Shown here piece by piece: positions 32,601 to 45,773 of a stretch of DNA of 64,000 bases. Source of the DNA: Clarireedia homoeocarpa. Taxonomy: Eukaryota > Ascomycota > Leotiomycetes > Helotiales > Rutstroemiaceae. The stretch spans positions 94,501 through 158,500 of the forward strand of contig LNKV01000021.1 of assembly GCA_001465935.1 (NCBI GenBank), given 5' to 3'. The notes below the pieces were generated by a model that ran no database searches, had not been told where the DNA came from, and saw nothing but the letters and a program-made list of their open reading frames with translations. Positions within the stretch are counted from its first letter, which is position 1. Each line of letters opens with the position of its first letter. Made by a program: the position numbers and the translations under genes.

Positions 32601-35600
32601 GGAAGAAAGAGAACATAAAGCCGCGCCGAGATCATACAGCCGTGACGGTTTAGGTGGACGGATAGAGGTTTTGAGGAAGTGGAAGTGGAAGTGGAAGGAA
32701 TGATTACATAGATGCATGCATACATATACATATATATTTATACGACGTTATGATGAACTGGCTGGGCGCGTCCGACTGGGCGGCTGTGGGTTGGTTGCGG
32801 GTGGCTTGTGGGGTTTATATACGTTATACAACATATTTCTTGATCATGAATCGAGGGGGAGGAAAGGGGGATGGAAGGAATTGGTGGATAGATAGGTAGA
32901 GAGTGTGATAGGATGGGGTGTTAGAATGAATCCCCTTCTGTTTTTATTTTTATTTTTATTTTTATTTATTTTTATTTTTATATATATTTCGGTATGTGTG
33001 ATGGATGGGGGGGTCTAGATGCCTAGATAGAGAGGAGTGGACTAGACTGGACTGGAATAGATGGATGGGGGTCGGGGGATGGGGTATGGGGGATGTGGGA
33101 TGGGCATTAGGGATAGGAAAAGAATGGAACAGATTGGTTGATTGCTGACTGATTAACTATTGACTGATGTGTAAGAAACAATAGTAGGGTGATTCAAATA
33201 CTGGATATATAAATATGTATATATATGTATCTATATATGCTCATTGTTTTCTTTTTTCCTTTTAATTTCCCCCTTCCCCTTTCCCCCTTCGCGCTTTTCT
33301 CTCTCTCTCTCTCTCGTGAATCGCCGAGTCTTTTTTGGTGTAAGTCGTGCCGATTTCCATAGATGGATAGATAGATGGACTTGATTGAGGGGTTTATCTT
33401 CCAGTAAGTTATTCTGTGAATGTGAAAAAGTATAGTACTAGTAGGTAGGTGTACTATGTATTGTATTTGACTAACTTCGGATTTCTGATTGTTTAAGTTA
33501 AGTGTCATCTGGATATTGAGAGTTTATATACATACACTTAATAGAGTAGAGACCTCAAAAGTATATATTTTAAGTTAATTAGTCGAATATTGAAGGTTTG
33601 GAGTTGGTCGAATGGTTAGTTAGTACATCCACTGGTGAAAGGAAAGGAAAGGGAAGGAATCGAAGAATATAATATAAGAAGTATACTGTAGTCGATATTA
33701 ACCCCTGACTTACTCTACAGCCAGTAATATATTTTCTATCTCGAGTGGAAATCTCAAGTGCATTATTATTGACTTAGTTTACTAGTAATGAACTAACTGT
33801 CTGTTCGAGGATATAAATCACCACTAACTGACTGACTACCATAACTGTATTCAAGTCTGCGATATAGATAGACCTCGAGCTGGTAATATGCAGGGTCCTA
33901 AGATGAAGGAAGATAAGTAGAAATTCAATCTCAGCAACTGACAGAAGCCCGGCAATGTTCATTGTGAACGCAACAATCAGTTAGTTTATCAAAACACCTT
34001 GCTCGAACGAAGAGCCCGCGAAACAACATCTCCGATAAAACTAGGTATGTATGTATGTATATATGGGTGCACCTCGATAAGACTCCGTCGCCATTGTGGA
34101 AACTGGCAAATGACCGCATCCGAAAACACCAACCCCCCGCAGCCGTTTTCTCGATATGCTCGACCCGGGGCCGGGGGAGGGGTCCCGGAAGGAAAGGAAA
34201 TGTACTACTAGTATATAGAACTTTCCGCACCTCCTTATGAGCAGACCTACAAGCAGTATTGCGAGCAGAGAATAGCCGTACCTCCTCTCCCTAGCATTCC
34301 CTTTCGAAAGAATGTAAATGCGCTCCATCCTCTTCATAGAAGACCGACTATCTGCATGAACTAACCACACCATCTCAAATCCAACAAGGAGTCACATGCA
34401 CCAAAGCTCGAGAAAACTGCAATTGAAGTAGTGATTGGGATTCCAGCCTATCTTTCTCACTCACGATGAATGCATGCATACAAGAGAGCTCGAGGAGTCA
34501 GTCAAGCTCAGCCAGAATTAACCATATCTACTCTACTCTACTCTGGACGGGAGAAAATGCGAATTTGAATTATACTACGCAGTAGACCATGACTCGAGAC
34601 GATGAGGATTGTATCTGGACTTGAGATTCCGCGAATGATAGATGAGGAGATTTGATGTGAATGCAGAAGTAGTTATACAATATAGGAAAAGGGTTGATTT
34701 GGTGCTGAATAGAGCCTTAAGTTATTCCAAGGTCGGACGCATATAGGGGACCAGCTCTAGTTCCAGTTGGAGATGCCGAGGAAGGATTTGTTTGCGGTTG
34801 TAGTGAGAGATAGACACGAGTCGGGGCAACAAAGGCAATGATTGATGCTTTCTGTATGAGGGTACGGAGGTTCGGTCTTCCAAATCTTCGGGAGATTTAT
34901 CCTATTCTAGATGCCAAAATCACGAGCAAAATTGACGAACGAGCAAGGTTCGAGCAGAAAGCCTATTTTACGAAGTGATGCTGACCTTGCAACCCTATCA
35001 GCAATCAAAACCCACTACTACCACAAGGCGAGCAATTGCAAACGACCGAAATGGCATTGACGTTATACATAAACCCTAACTAGATACACGAATACCAAGA
35101 GCTAGCCAAACTTAAGTATACGACACCAAGGAACCCCTACATTGGTGGAAATGGACTTTATACATGCATGTTGAGTATAATCAAGAGCGTATATACTTTC
35201 CCTTCAAACCTTCAATTAAGGACACATGACCATGCGCACCTATCGCCTAGGGTTCAGAGAAGGATGTCGCAGATGCTATCTCTCTACTACACGACCGTAC
35301 TCAAAGTTTATCCACCAAGCCTAGCCAAGCTCTGCCAATTAATAGACTATACTAACCTCTCCCATTGCAGAAACAACGTATCAATGTCAATATTGATGAA
35401 GAAAAAGCAATAATCGAAGTATTCCAAACAATTTTGGGGCATTCGTCCAGAGATAATCTCCACATCCAGTACACTGAGACTGGAGGATAGTCTCAATCCG
35501 ACCTATTCCATCTACTTTGGAAAGCCAGCACCAACATCCCAACCACGTGAGCAAATGCGCAAACTAGTCTCAGCCGGGATTGCTATGAAACCAAGCTGAA

Positions 35601-38600
35601 CCCAAACTGAGAACATCTGATCACATGCTGTCCGAAAACCGATTTCTGGATCAAGAAACCTCTCAATCAATTTCCACAAACTCAATTAAAGCCCCGCCTG
35701 TCTTCCCAAGAAAACCAAAAAGTGTGATAGCGCTGCCACGCCCGAAACTTCTCCCTCTCTGCGTCCTTTGAACTTCCATTGAGAGTCAAGCATAACACCA
35801 ATTTCGACGCACTGAAAAATCTACTAGGAACTTCCCTATTTTCCCCTTCCGCACAACTAGCTCAACGTCTCTTCCCGCATGAAACAAAAAAAAAGAGAAA
35901 ACCTAAAAAGCTGAGGCGGAACTCTAGACTCCTTCGTACCTGAAGGAAAGACGATAATGGTCTAGAGCAGTCCGTCCCGTCCCGTCCACGAGTAAGGTGG
36001 ACATATTCGACGCAGCCTAGCTGAGAATAGCATACGCGGGGCGAACTTCGCCACTGCGCAAGTGACTCAATGTGAGAGTTCGAAACACGAGTCTGTGGTG
36101 ATCTTATTTTCTGCATAGAATGAATGCGTGTGAAGCCGGGGTTGTGCTTTACGGGGATACCGCCAGGAGTGAAATGGATTTATGGGTTTGAGGATAAACG
36201 TGGTTCATCCCAAGAAGTTTATGCAATGGATTACCTGCACAGGCCTCGTAGAACAGAGCGCTCCAACTTTGGAACATAGATGAATACTGCCAATGTTCGA
36301 TGAAGATGAAAGGAGGCACTTGGAGGGGAAAAAGAAAGCATAAGTTCACCAAGTAACGGAAGGAATCATGTACTTGCCACTTGCTACCTAAGTAATGTGA
36401 TGTAATGATGGGACATCGTCGAGAAATCCAGATAGCTTCGTGAATGCCGATCCTAATTTATACATCAGCACGTGCACGTCACATGAGGAGTCATGACCTC
36501 AAATTGCATTTGGTCATGACTAAGGACACCGCGGCACTTCGAGCCAGCCGAAAAAGAAAACAAAAAGGGGAATTTCTATCATCGTAGCATCCTTGACATA
36601 ATGTCTCACTTTTGGGATTCCAGCCTTTTCCAGCCTCCTTATTCCCTTAGTCATTCCCACGTGGAGGAGAAAGGAAGGAGAGACAGAATGCATGATCAAG
36701 GAAAAGAATTATTGGCAGAGAGCCCCAGTGCAGGCATTGACAGGTCTTAGAGGTTTTTTCTAGCTTGCGGTAGTCAACAGAAAAAAAGGTGTGAGACCAG
36801 GTCCCGAAAGTTTGCGGGCGTTCGTCCAGCCTGTCCCTCCTTGATTGCGCTGAGTAGTAAGGCAGATCATTGGAAGAGTGGGTTGCTAGAAGGACCGTAG
36901 AATAAGGAGCCGGATCCACATCAATGATGGCCCCTATCCTTAGGGCTTGAAATTAATGACACATCTGATACGAAGGTGGTTGAGGCTCAGGCTGATCATA
37001 TCCTGCCCTGCGATGGAACAGTCGCGAGTCATCTTGCCTTCACAGTCAGAACGCCTGTCTGAGAAATTTGTCTGCCTATCGCCTCGTTTCTCGTAGTGTT
37101 GATATGTCAAAGTGAACAATTCGTAAAATAGAGTTTGCAGAAAATTTCCCATCAATCATATTGGGCCTAATGATGAAGGTGATCACTGAAGTGACAGAGA
37201 TTGTGCCTGTTTGTGTTGAGTGCCGAGAATGACCCAATTCTAGGCCCAATTCCGGTTCTCTGGAAACCGATCAGATTCTGCTTCTAGAACCAGGTAACAC
37301 ATATTGTCCCCCGACGGGGAGATCCCGGAATTCCCGTCTGAACGGTACGGTACCTTCGTTCCTGGATAACTGGGTGGTTGGATCAGCGGAGATTGCTGCG
37401 CATTGCATATCATCTTGCCCAACAGTTCGGAAAGCCTGATGATGCATGGGCATGAATTATGTGAGGTAAAGCGAAGGGTAGTTTCCCTGCGGTAGGGACT
37501 CAGATGTACGGGTATTGTGTCCCATGAGATCGTGAGACTTGTAAGACCTCGTAAGGATAGCCAATTGGTAACGGTCCTAGAAGGTTCCACTCGTTCTAGA
37601 AAGCTCGGTAGAACACATAAAAAGGCTCAAGATAGAGTTGCCGAAGGAAAGTAAAGGATGTTTACAGCAGTCGTACGGAGTAGAGCATAGCTGGGATGAT
37701 TGAGATGAAGGGGGCCTTGAGGTAGGGAGGTAGGCTACAGGAAAGTGCTGCAGGGACCCGGTCGAGCTGGGTTTTGAAGTGAAATATTTGGGATCGTCTC
37801 GATGTTCCACTGATTCTACTGGTTCCACTGAACTCCCACTGGTTTTCACAGCATCCTGTATCCTGGAGCTGTTGCAAGCCACTGGGTCGGGTAAGACCAA
37901 CGGTCGCGGGCTCACGCTTTCTTCCAGCGATGCGATGTTGCAGCTTTTGGTTAGTGACGGTGGGCCATATCAGCGACCTTATACCTTTGTGGGATAAGTG
38001 GAGAAAGTTAGGCGTCGTGGAAGTCAAGGAAATGCATGGGGATGCATGGCCGCTTTCCGGCAGACTTCTGTGACATCCACACTTCCACGCGAGACGTAGG
38101 GAACAGCGTGGGAGCAGGGTACCTTCGTTAGGGGGGCTGACGGGCGGGCAGGCTGCATCACCGGTCGGCAAGCCGAGGCGGTCTTTCGTTTCTTATACTT
38201 GCTCATTTGAAGTCCATGTTCGCGGAGATGGTGCTGGATCTGAACCTCATCCGGAGAGTGAGTGTCAAGTGGTGTGTGAGAAACTTGGGTGAGATGTGTA
38301 AGAAGTAAGAAAAAGAGTCAGAAACTTGGTTGACGAAGACATCTTACACTGTCGCACGTAATAAGGGATTCTGGATTCTTATCCTGCTAACGGAACCTGC
38401 CTAATTCGTATTTTGGTAAACATCGAACAGGAGAGCTCGTAATGTACCCCAGGCAAATACGATAGGACCGATTACTCCATTTCAGGACAGCCAGCCGAAC
38501 CACATCGTTCTACCGGTAAAGTCGTACATGATCCATCGCCATCACTTGCAATGCAATCCCAAGGTCTATGTCCGTGAGGTATGGGACGGGGGGGGGGGCG

Positions 38601-41600
38601 TTCCGGCTCAGTGGGTATCGGCGATGTGCTTGGGAATGATACAGCAGATGTGAATCGAGCTGAAAGGGAAAAGCGAAAGTAAGAGGCGACGGTTGGACAT
38701 GGCGATTATGTTGGAAGGATTGCTTGGCGGCGTTCACTGTCCAACATACCCTGAAGCGTTCTGGGAAGCAGGTATGCGCACGCGTAAATGTGCTGGTGCC
38801 TTCAATCAAAGCTCGTTTCTTGCAAGAGTGGGTAGCGATGATCCTTTTCGAGACTCCCGTACCATGTGTGTGGTGATGAATACCGGCTCCAGATTGCCTG
38901 ATTTGTCTATATTAGCTACGATAGCAAAACATGCTGACGTCCATTCTGACGCTCCTTCTAACGTTTAAGGTTATGCGCCGACACGATGATTTAGCCACAT
39001 CACTGAAGCGGAGCCGCGCGCAAATGATTGGAATCCAGAGACAAGTCGATGAATGAATGTGTTTGGTCCATTCTCATGCATCGTAGAAGTATGTATCAAA
39101 TCAAAACGATGACCCAGTGTAGATGATGTGTACCTCGATGGACACGAAAAACAGGTTATTCTAGATATTGACAGTGACCAATGATCTATTTCTCTGCCGG
39201 AATGATACCTATTTCCGTCCGCTCATGTGTCATCATCGCCATTGAACAGAATTTGCAACTTTCCTGATTATTCTGTTACGCAGCATGATTGGGGGCGGGG
39301 GCTGGAAGAGTTGAAGCTTATGGTGGTACCGTTGTCAGCTGCATCAAACGTGCACCTCGTGGTATAATGCTACGAGGTAGCATTAAGCTGACTCACAAGA
39401 TTTTATTACTGTACTTCTCTCTACATTACTCTGCAGTGTGCATCTCGATTCTAGAGGTGATCTCCAATAGCATTTGATACTATGCCATGTGCTAGAGCGG
39501 GCGTAATTCCACAATGACCCCCATTTCCGCTGCAATCCTTACGAAGTCGAAGTCATCATCTTCCTGTGTTTACCACCAATGTCGTGTTCAAGATAGGAAA
39601 ACATCTATCCCGTCGTAGGGATGTAATAGAATACCAGTGGTTGCTTCCAGAGAAACTACTGCAATATGCCCCTAACCGCTGTCATATACGATCATCGCGC
39701 AGTGGCAGAGATGCCGGTACACGCTAATGCCAGGTACGAAGTGATGGTTGTCAAGGGTATCCTTTAAGAATCATCGCTTGGTCTAGCGACCGGCTTTGTT
39801 GGATATGGAGCCGTGAAGAGGAGAAGAGAGACATAGGGCACGTAGACGTGTACAGCAAGGATGCCAGAAGATGGTATGGAAAGTCAATGGAAGAGAAATG
39901 GAAGAACTATCAACAAATAGTGAGATTCCTAGTTCGTCGGATCGCCGGGAAAGCTGCATCAAACCATGCTATTGCCATGCTAGTACCCCGTCCTTCCTGC
40001 TGACAGTGTCGCTGTCTGAGCTTAAGCATGTAGCAGTTCGTCCTGAGAGACATTGCGCTGTGATATCCGACTGGATTCTTCTGTTCTGTGCCCTAGAAGG
40101 TGTCAATTTTGGTGTTGGCACTACTTTGAGAAGTCGGGCTTTGATGGGTTGTTGTGGGATGAATGGTATCAGCTGGGTGGTTGGAATGATTTTGGGTGGA
40201 CCGAGTTCTTGTTTGATTGGTCTTCATTACCCCTGAGTAATCTTTGACCATTTTTGAACACTTTGACCGGTTTGACCATACGGAGTTCGTACTATCCCCA
40301 AAATAATCCTTCTAGGCTTGTTCTTTCGAAATTAGACTGGCCGTCAAGTAGAGTACTTTCAAATTCTAATCCCGCGTCGAGGTGTTCTAGAGGGAGATCA
40401 ATCAGTCTGTCTCAATCAAAGACTGTCAATCAAGAGTTCCACTTCCTTCCACTTTCCTCCACTTTCTACCTTCGGCTGCCGGTGGCTCGAAAGCATGCCG
40501 ACTAGATGCGGTATAATGTAGATCAATCATCTATTCGATAACCAATTCAATGAAACCGTTGTAGGATTTCAGATGCGATACCCTATCACATATCTTACTT
40601 CTGTGACTGACCCTGAATCTGATACCGATTCCTTTTCCGTAATAACGATGTAGCTCGTTTGAATTGAGCCAATCGCTGTTTGGATTGGTTTTGTTTGAGC
40701 CGGTGATATGCCAGGTAGCGTAGTCATGAGCAAGAAAAAGCAGTCAGACAACATCAATTCCCGGACGCGAGGCGTCAAATCTCTAATCGAGCACTGGCTG
40801 GACTAATGATGCAGATGCAACATGTACAGTACCTACGTACATGACGAATTTGCTGCTGTTCGTTTTGCTGGCGATGTATCTAGTAAACGCAATGCGGCGT
40901 CAGAGGAACATGAAGGCCCAACGAACAACAAGTAACTGCGCTGTTCGATTCTGATTGAAGATTGAGATGCGAGAAGACCCGCGGGATTGGATCGAATGAT
41001 CCAATTAGGTCGATACTTTCCAGCCAACTTTTTGTTCATGAGCTCACTATGCTTCCCATGTGGCCTGCATCTTGTTCGGCCTCAAATCTGGCCAATCCCG
41101 AACGAGTATGGAGCTTTGGACGTGCACTATACTATGCCATGTAGGCCCTGCTGAAACATCATGAGTCGGTCGTTTACTTCAAATGCTGTAGACCGTCGAC
41201 CCTTTTCTTACTCTCCGTAAGCAAGATGGAGAACTTTGCAGCAGCGCGCAGTAGTCGACTTGCTACTACTTTAGTCCCTCCTCCCTGGTCACCTCTAGAA
41301 GGTTGGAAGGTTGGAAAGTTCACCGCAATCCACTTTGCTCTGAAATTCTTCCAAGCAGAAGGCCCAATTCCCAGAATTCCAGAAATCCAGAAATCTGTTT
41401 CTGCCCCTGGTGTTAAACCTAGACCGGATTCAGGGCAAAGCGAGGGTGTTGACTAAACCCATGTCAGCCTGCCATCGAACATTCTAACCTCCTTTATATG
41501 GATCCTGGGAAAGCCACATAGATCCTGGTAGGCCAAATTCGAGCGACCAAGGTAATCGTGGGTGGCCCTACTTGATCTTAAATCATGCCAGCATGCGCTT

Positions 41601-42172
41601 AGATTTATGTCAAATGTAGAAAATAATCCATCGAATGTACCTGACTTTGGGTGTAAACCACATATAAAATGATGTATTTTTGATGAAAAAGTTTCTCATT
41701 TGCTTGCGCATTCTCATTCGCGTGCCCACGATTACTGCTGTACGGTAGTATTGTACTTGGTCGCAAGGATAAATATGTGTAGTCCCTGTCGCCGTATCCT
41801 AGTCCCACTCAGGTTTACCTTACTGGGCGAGCTGGGTAAGTAAATGCTCCACAAAACAGCACACGCAAGCGAAGTCTCGCGTGGTGTTTTTATGATGATT
41901 GCCTCGCCGCATCAATGATAATTATATATCTACATTCTTTTCCCTCTATTCTACAGAGTCGTTGTCGAAAGTGTCTTTAACACATTCTCTTCTTGATTAT
42001 TTTATATATCGGAAACTCTACGAAATCTATGAGTTGATATTTTTCCAATTCCAAGTCCTCGAATCGAGTCTAGAATTCTACCTCAAGACACTAGCCTTCC
42101 CGTCAGTCTAATACTTTTTCGTCGACTATTGAGCTACTATAATCATTGTCGTTCGTTTCCTAAGGGTCGAAA
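32192..42172. other. 10-kb gene-poor region with microsatellites
   Basis: No open frame here shows a recognisable domain or steady codon bias. Simple sequences include ATGGAAA units (about 32561-32600), TTTTTA units (32938-32983), a CT run (33298-33317), GTAT units (34046-34064) and a G run of about 11 (38588-38598). The longest open frame, about 37662-38171 on the minus strand, has no visible motif. No transposase, reverse transcriptase or long terminal repeats were noticed. The last ~300 bp is pyrimidine-rich and leads into the first small membrane-protein gene. Confidence 0.5.
32561..32600. repeat. ATGGAAA heptanucleotide repeat
   Basis: About five and a half ATGGAAA units within a purine-rich stretch that continues to 32620. 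Non-coding. Confidence 0.75.
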
Positions 42173-42790
42173 ATGGGTGCGTATACTTTTTTTCCATTTC
42201 TCATTATTTGTATCGTCCTTCTCTTGTCCATATCCATTCATCGTTCTAGGTTTTTTCTTTCATGTATTCCATTTTATCATCATAACTGTCTTAGTAATCT
42301 TACTGTTCTCATTACTTATTCATTGGTGGCCTCTACTATTTCAGACATGTAGCTGATCCTCAACTATTCTTCACACAGTCTCAACTAGTGATACCTTGGC
42401 TCTAGTCTTTGGTATTATCTCCGTAATACTAGCTGTTATTACTATTATCTTAACAAAACGGCCACATGGTACGCAACTATCTCAATCTCGCATCTACCCT
42501 CTCAGTCTCTTCTTCACTATTTCATGTCGACTTCCACCTATCAATTACATTTTCGTCGTTGGTCGCTTTCATTCAGGTCTATTCTGGCCTGCTTATATTC
42601 TTGTGCCTAAATCTTCTGAGCCCTGACACTTCATCAAGCACAAGGGGCCATCGATCTCGAAAGCCACATGCCTATGATGCCACTAGGGCATGTTGTTGAT
42701 GATCATGATCGCATTGGTGACTTGTTCGAGTCAATTGCGCGATATCTCCAGCATGGACGTAGTTATCATCGGGGAAGAAGAGGATTATAA
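42173..42790 (+). CDS. Small single-pass membrane protein, paralogue A (79 residues)
   Basis: Three exons found by splicing: 42173-42176, 42379-42468, 42645-42790; 240 nt, 79 residues. The first exon supplies only ATG plus one base. Introns are 202 and 176 nt, both phase 1. The product starts MVSTSDTLALVFGIISVILA, a short polar N-tip and one strong membrane helix (~residues 7-27) followed at once by KRPH. By the positive-inside rule the C-terminus should be cytosolic. The tail has an acidic linker (VVDDHDRIGDLFESIARYLQ) likely to form an amphipathic helix, then a basic end (GRSYHRGRRGL). The coding reading is supported by a paralogue at 45287-45773 with the same exon layout. Not recognised; function unknown. 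Gene-poor surroundings. Confidence 0.6.
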
Positions 42791-45286
42791 TTCTGGAGAA
42801 AGCTGGTGGAGTCCGAAGTCCTTGACTCAAGCTCTTATCTTTCCTCGATGTGAAGACAGGACAATGTAAAAGGAACCAATGGAATGCTCGAGTGCTTTGA
42901 GACAGTTTGCCCTCAACGATCAATGTGCATTTATCAGCGTGGAAAAAGAGTTGTATGAAGGGTATGGAGATGGATGGCTTCTCGGTTGAGCGTGTACGAA
43001 TATAAATTTCAATTGTTTCGGGGAAGCTTGCTACGAAACACTGTCCAAAGACATCCCATGTCCCAAAGTTGATTTGTGTGCGCTTTAGAGACCCCAGATT
43101 GAACCGTTGCATATCCAGGGATTTGGGAGCCTTGCATTGAGGAAGTCTTTCCACATGTGGCGGAAAAAGCAATTATATGGGATAATGTCCTAGCAAATGA
43201 ATTCAACCCAGTGTGTTCCTGCACTTCACCTTGCACAGTGAAAGTTCCACTACGCTAATGTTCATAGCGGATTGTTAGCGAGAGTGGAGAAAGGGGAAGG
43301 GGCTTGCACGGACGAAGAAGTCGAAAACGACATCATAACTTCATAAGAGAGGAATCGAAGAGCGAACAGAATAGAATAGTGGTTGAAATGGAATTTCGAT
43401 AGAAATGATTGTAAACACTTTTTATTGGATTTCGCATAGTCTGGTGACTAATGACATCATTTGACACCGCACTATAATCTCAACGGATGGTCCTGACACC
43501 GGAAGTTAATGAATCAAGAATCTGGTCCCTGAGCCGTAGCTTTAGAATCTAGAGGTTTGGTACCAACATGGCGATGTGAGACCAAATCTTTGTATACAGC
43601 TAACACTGATAGGACTCGCAAGTATCAGTCTCATCAAGAATGAGGATGCAGTAGAGTTTGAGTTGCACCACTTTCTTATCGCGTTATCAGCAATCTATAT
43701 GCTTGCATGTAAACCGTTCCGAGTGCCGTGCTGCAGTAAGACCCGGGACGGTACAAAACAGCTTAGTACGCGATCGGGGTAAATCTACCTAAGACTTGTC
43801 AAACATGTACGCTTGACTCTGCTCACCAAGCGCCTTAAGGCCTCGAGACCTCCCTCACCTCTTCTGTTTGCCAAATGAAATTCTCGACAACCATGTTATG
43901 TATGCTTTCGCGCTCCTAGTTCCGTTTTGCTCCTTGCCATTGATCTATCGCCATTGCTAGATGCTCAGGTACTAACTACCTGTATTTCCTTCCACACGTT
44001 TCTGTTCTACTCCCTTCGCTTTCTGCGCTATTTCCCTTTGCGTTCTAAAATACTTACCTTCCCTGAACTCTGAGTCGACTCCGTCGATGAGCCTTAATCC
44101 ATTCTGCAAATTATATCAAAAGTTCGTCTTCCATTCTAGGTTTTGGCCCACTATATCCTATTGTCTCCATCCACCTTTCTGGGATATGACTGCGTTCGTT
44201 GAAGCGTATGGAGAATACCTGCACACGAAGTATGGTATAGTCAGGTGATCATCACCACAAAATCCATCATCCAACTGTGACACAGCGTCAGGACATTGAA
44301 ATTGTTCGTCATTCCTTAAACAACCACTCTATACATATCAGTCAATCTATACATACCAGCAGTCTCATATCATTGATCATGTCTGACCTCAGTACTTCGT
44401 CAAATCAATAATATGTTCATGAGTTATTGGTACACGAATGAGCGACCGGCATATACTGCGGGATATTTCACGCCGCCCATTGACGTTCGTAGGAAATCCC
44501 GGCCGACAATACCAGGAGCAGTGGATAGAATTCTTTTAGGCAGGCGTCCTTTATAGCCTTACGGGGGCCAAAAGCAATAGGGAGTAAGATTGTCCTAATG
44601 TAGACGTCCACCAATCTCCTACAAAGCAGCACACACCACTTGCCGGGGTCACTCTGGAATAAATGCTTGAGATGCGTGATGCCAATCAATCAGCCTTGAG
44701 CCTTCGAGGTTCCGTAACTTGGTAAGCTTTTTCCGCACCACCAACAAATCAGGAACGAGCAAAACACCCGAAAAGCAAAAAAACACCGACATCCCACACC
44801 CGCCATACCATATCTAAGTCTTACGCCAACCAAAAAAGCGCATTTGCGCCAGCTGCTAACTAAATAAGAAATTCAGCGAAAATCCGCAGGTTCGTACATT
44901 GCATGGGGGTGGAGTGTCCGTACGTCTACATAAATATTAGGTCGCATAGAGTTTAATCGGTGAATTGATCTCTACAACTTTCAGTTTCCAATTCATCATC
45001 TCTTCTTACTCCACCAGCAAGATACCCATTGTCACATTCATCAAAGAAATTCATACACTGCCGCAAGGTCAGCCTAACTACGAGACTACGAAGTTTCTAT
45101 ATCGAACGCACAGCCTCATTCGGTGCATCAGTAACTTTCGGACTTCATTTTCCCTCAGATTCTTCTATATATCACGCTTCATAACGACATTTACACTCTA
45201 AGTCGTTTCCCACTTCCTCCGTCTTCGATCTCATCTGTGTTGCATCTACAACCTCGCTAGCCCCACGAGTGATACCAACAGTAGCG
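42791..45286. other. Spacer between the two small membrane-protein genes
   Basis: About 2.5 kb. A 166-codon open frame on the minus strand (43172-42672) overlaps the last exon of paralogue A antisense and shows no motif. No third full copy of the small gene was found in the spacer. A pyrimidine-rich leader (about 44970-45285) precedes paralogue B. Confidence 0.4.
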
Positions 45287-45773
45287 ATGGGTATGCAGTC
45301 TTCTTGCTTCCACTGTAGCTCAGTCCACATACATTCCCAGTCACGTCCTTCTATCACTCCTCCTCTCTTCCACTGACTTCTTCTTTCTTCCCTCACAGTT
45401 TCCACTAGCGATATTCTCGCCGTGGTGTTCGGGATTGTATCCGCAATCCTGGCTGTGATCTCCATACTATTGACCAGAAGGTCTCACAGTATGTTGCGTC
45501 TTTCCACGTCGTCACTATATCCCCAGATCCATTTTCATATCTGTCCCTCCTTTCGCCTCGCCCCCTTGATACAAATCACAACACACAAACATCTACTCAT
45601 ACTCAGTAGCGCAATCCCACCCTATACTTCCACTGGCGGAGATCGGACAGAGACACCTGACCAGACACGTCTGTGATCATGACCCGTACCCTATTAGGGA
45701 TCTACTAGAGTCTATCGCGAGGTGTTTGCATCAGTATGGTGGAGTAGGAGAGAACAGACGTGCAGCAAGTTGA
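45287..45773 (+). CDS. Small single-pass membrane protein, paralogue B (86 residues)
   Basis: Three exons, 45287-45290, 45399-45488, 45607-45773; 261 nt, 86 residues. Same layout as paralogue A: ATG plus one base, a 90-nt membrane exon, then a longer last exon; both introns phase 1 (108 and 118 nt here). It starts MVSTSDILAVVFGIVSAILA and the membrane helix is followed by TRRSH. The tail reads CDHDPYPIRDLLESIARCLH, matching DHDRIGDLFESIARYLQ of paralogue A. In the 90-nt exon 22 of 30 residues are identical, and 17 of those 22 use different synonymous codons, which argues for long purifying selection on the protein. The last-exon acceptor (CTCAG at 45602-45606) is the only one found that keeps frame. 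Function unknown. Confidence 0.62.

Noticed and set aside
37662..38171. 169-codon open frame on the minus strand
   Set aside because: No domain, biased Ser/Pro/Leu composition and no neighbouring exon that extends it.
42672..43172. 166-codon open frame on the minus strand antisense to paralogue A
   Set aside because: No motif or good start context, and it overlaps the better-supported spliced gene; likely chance.
43880..44200. Possible third copy of the small membrane-protein gene
   Set aside because: Searched for the ATG-G/intron/STSD pattern and the ESIAR tail; neither was found.
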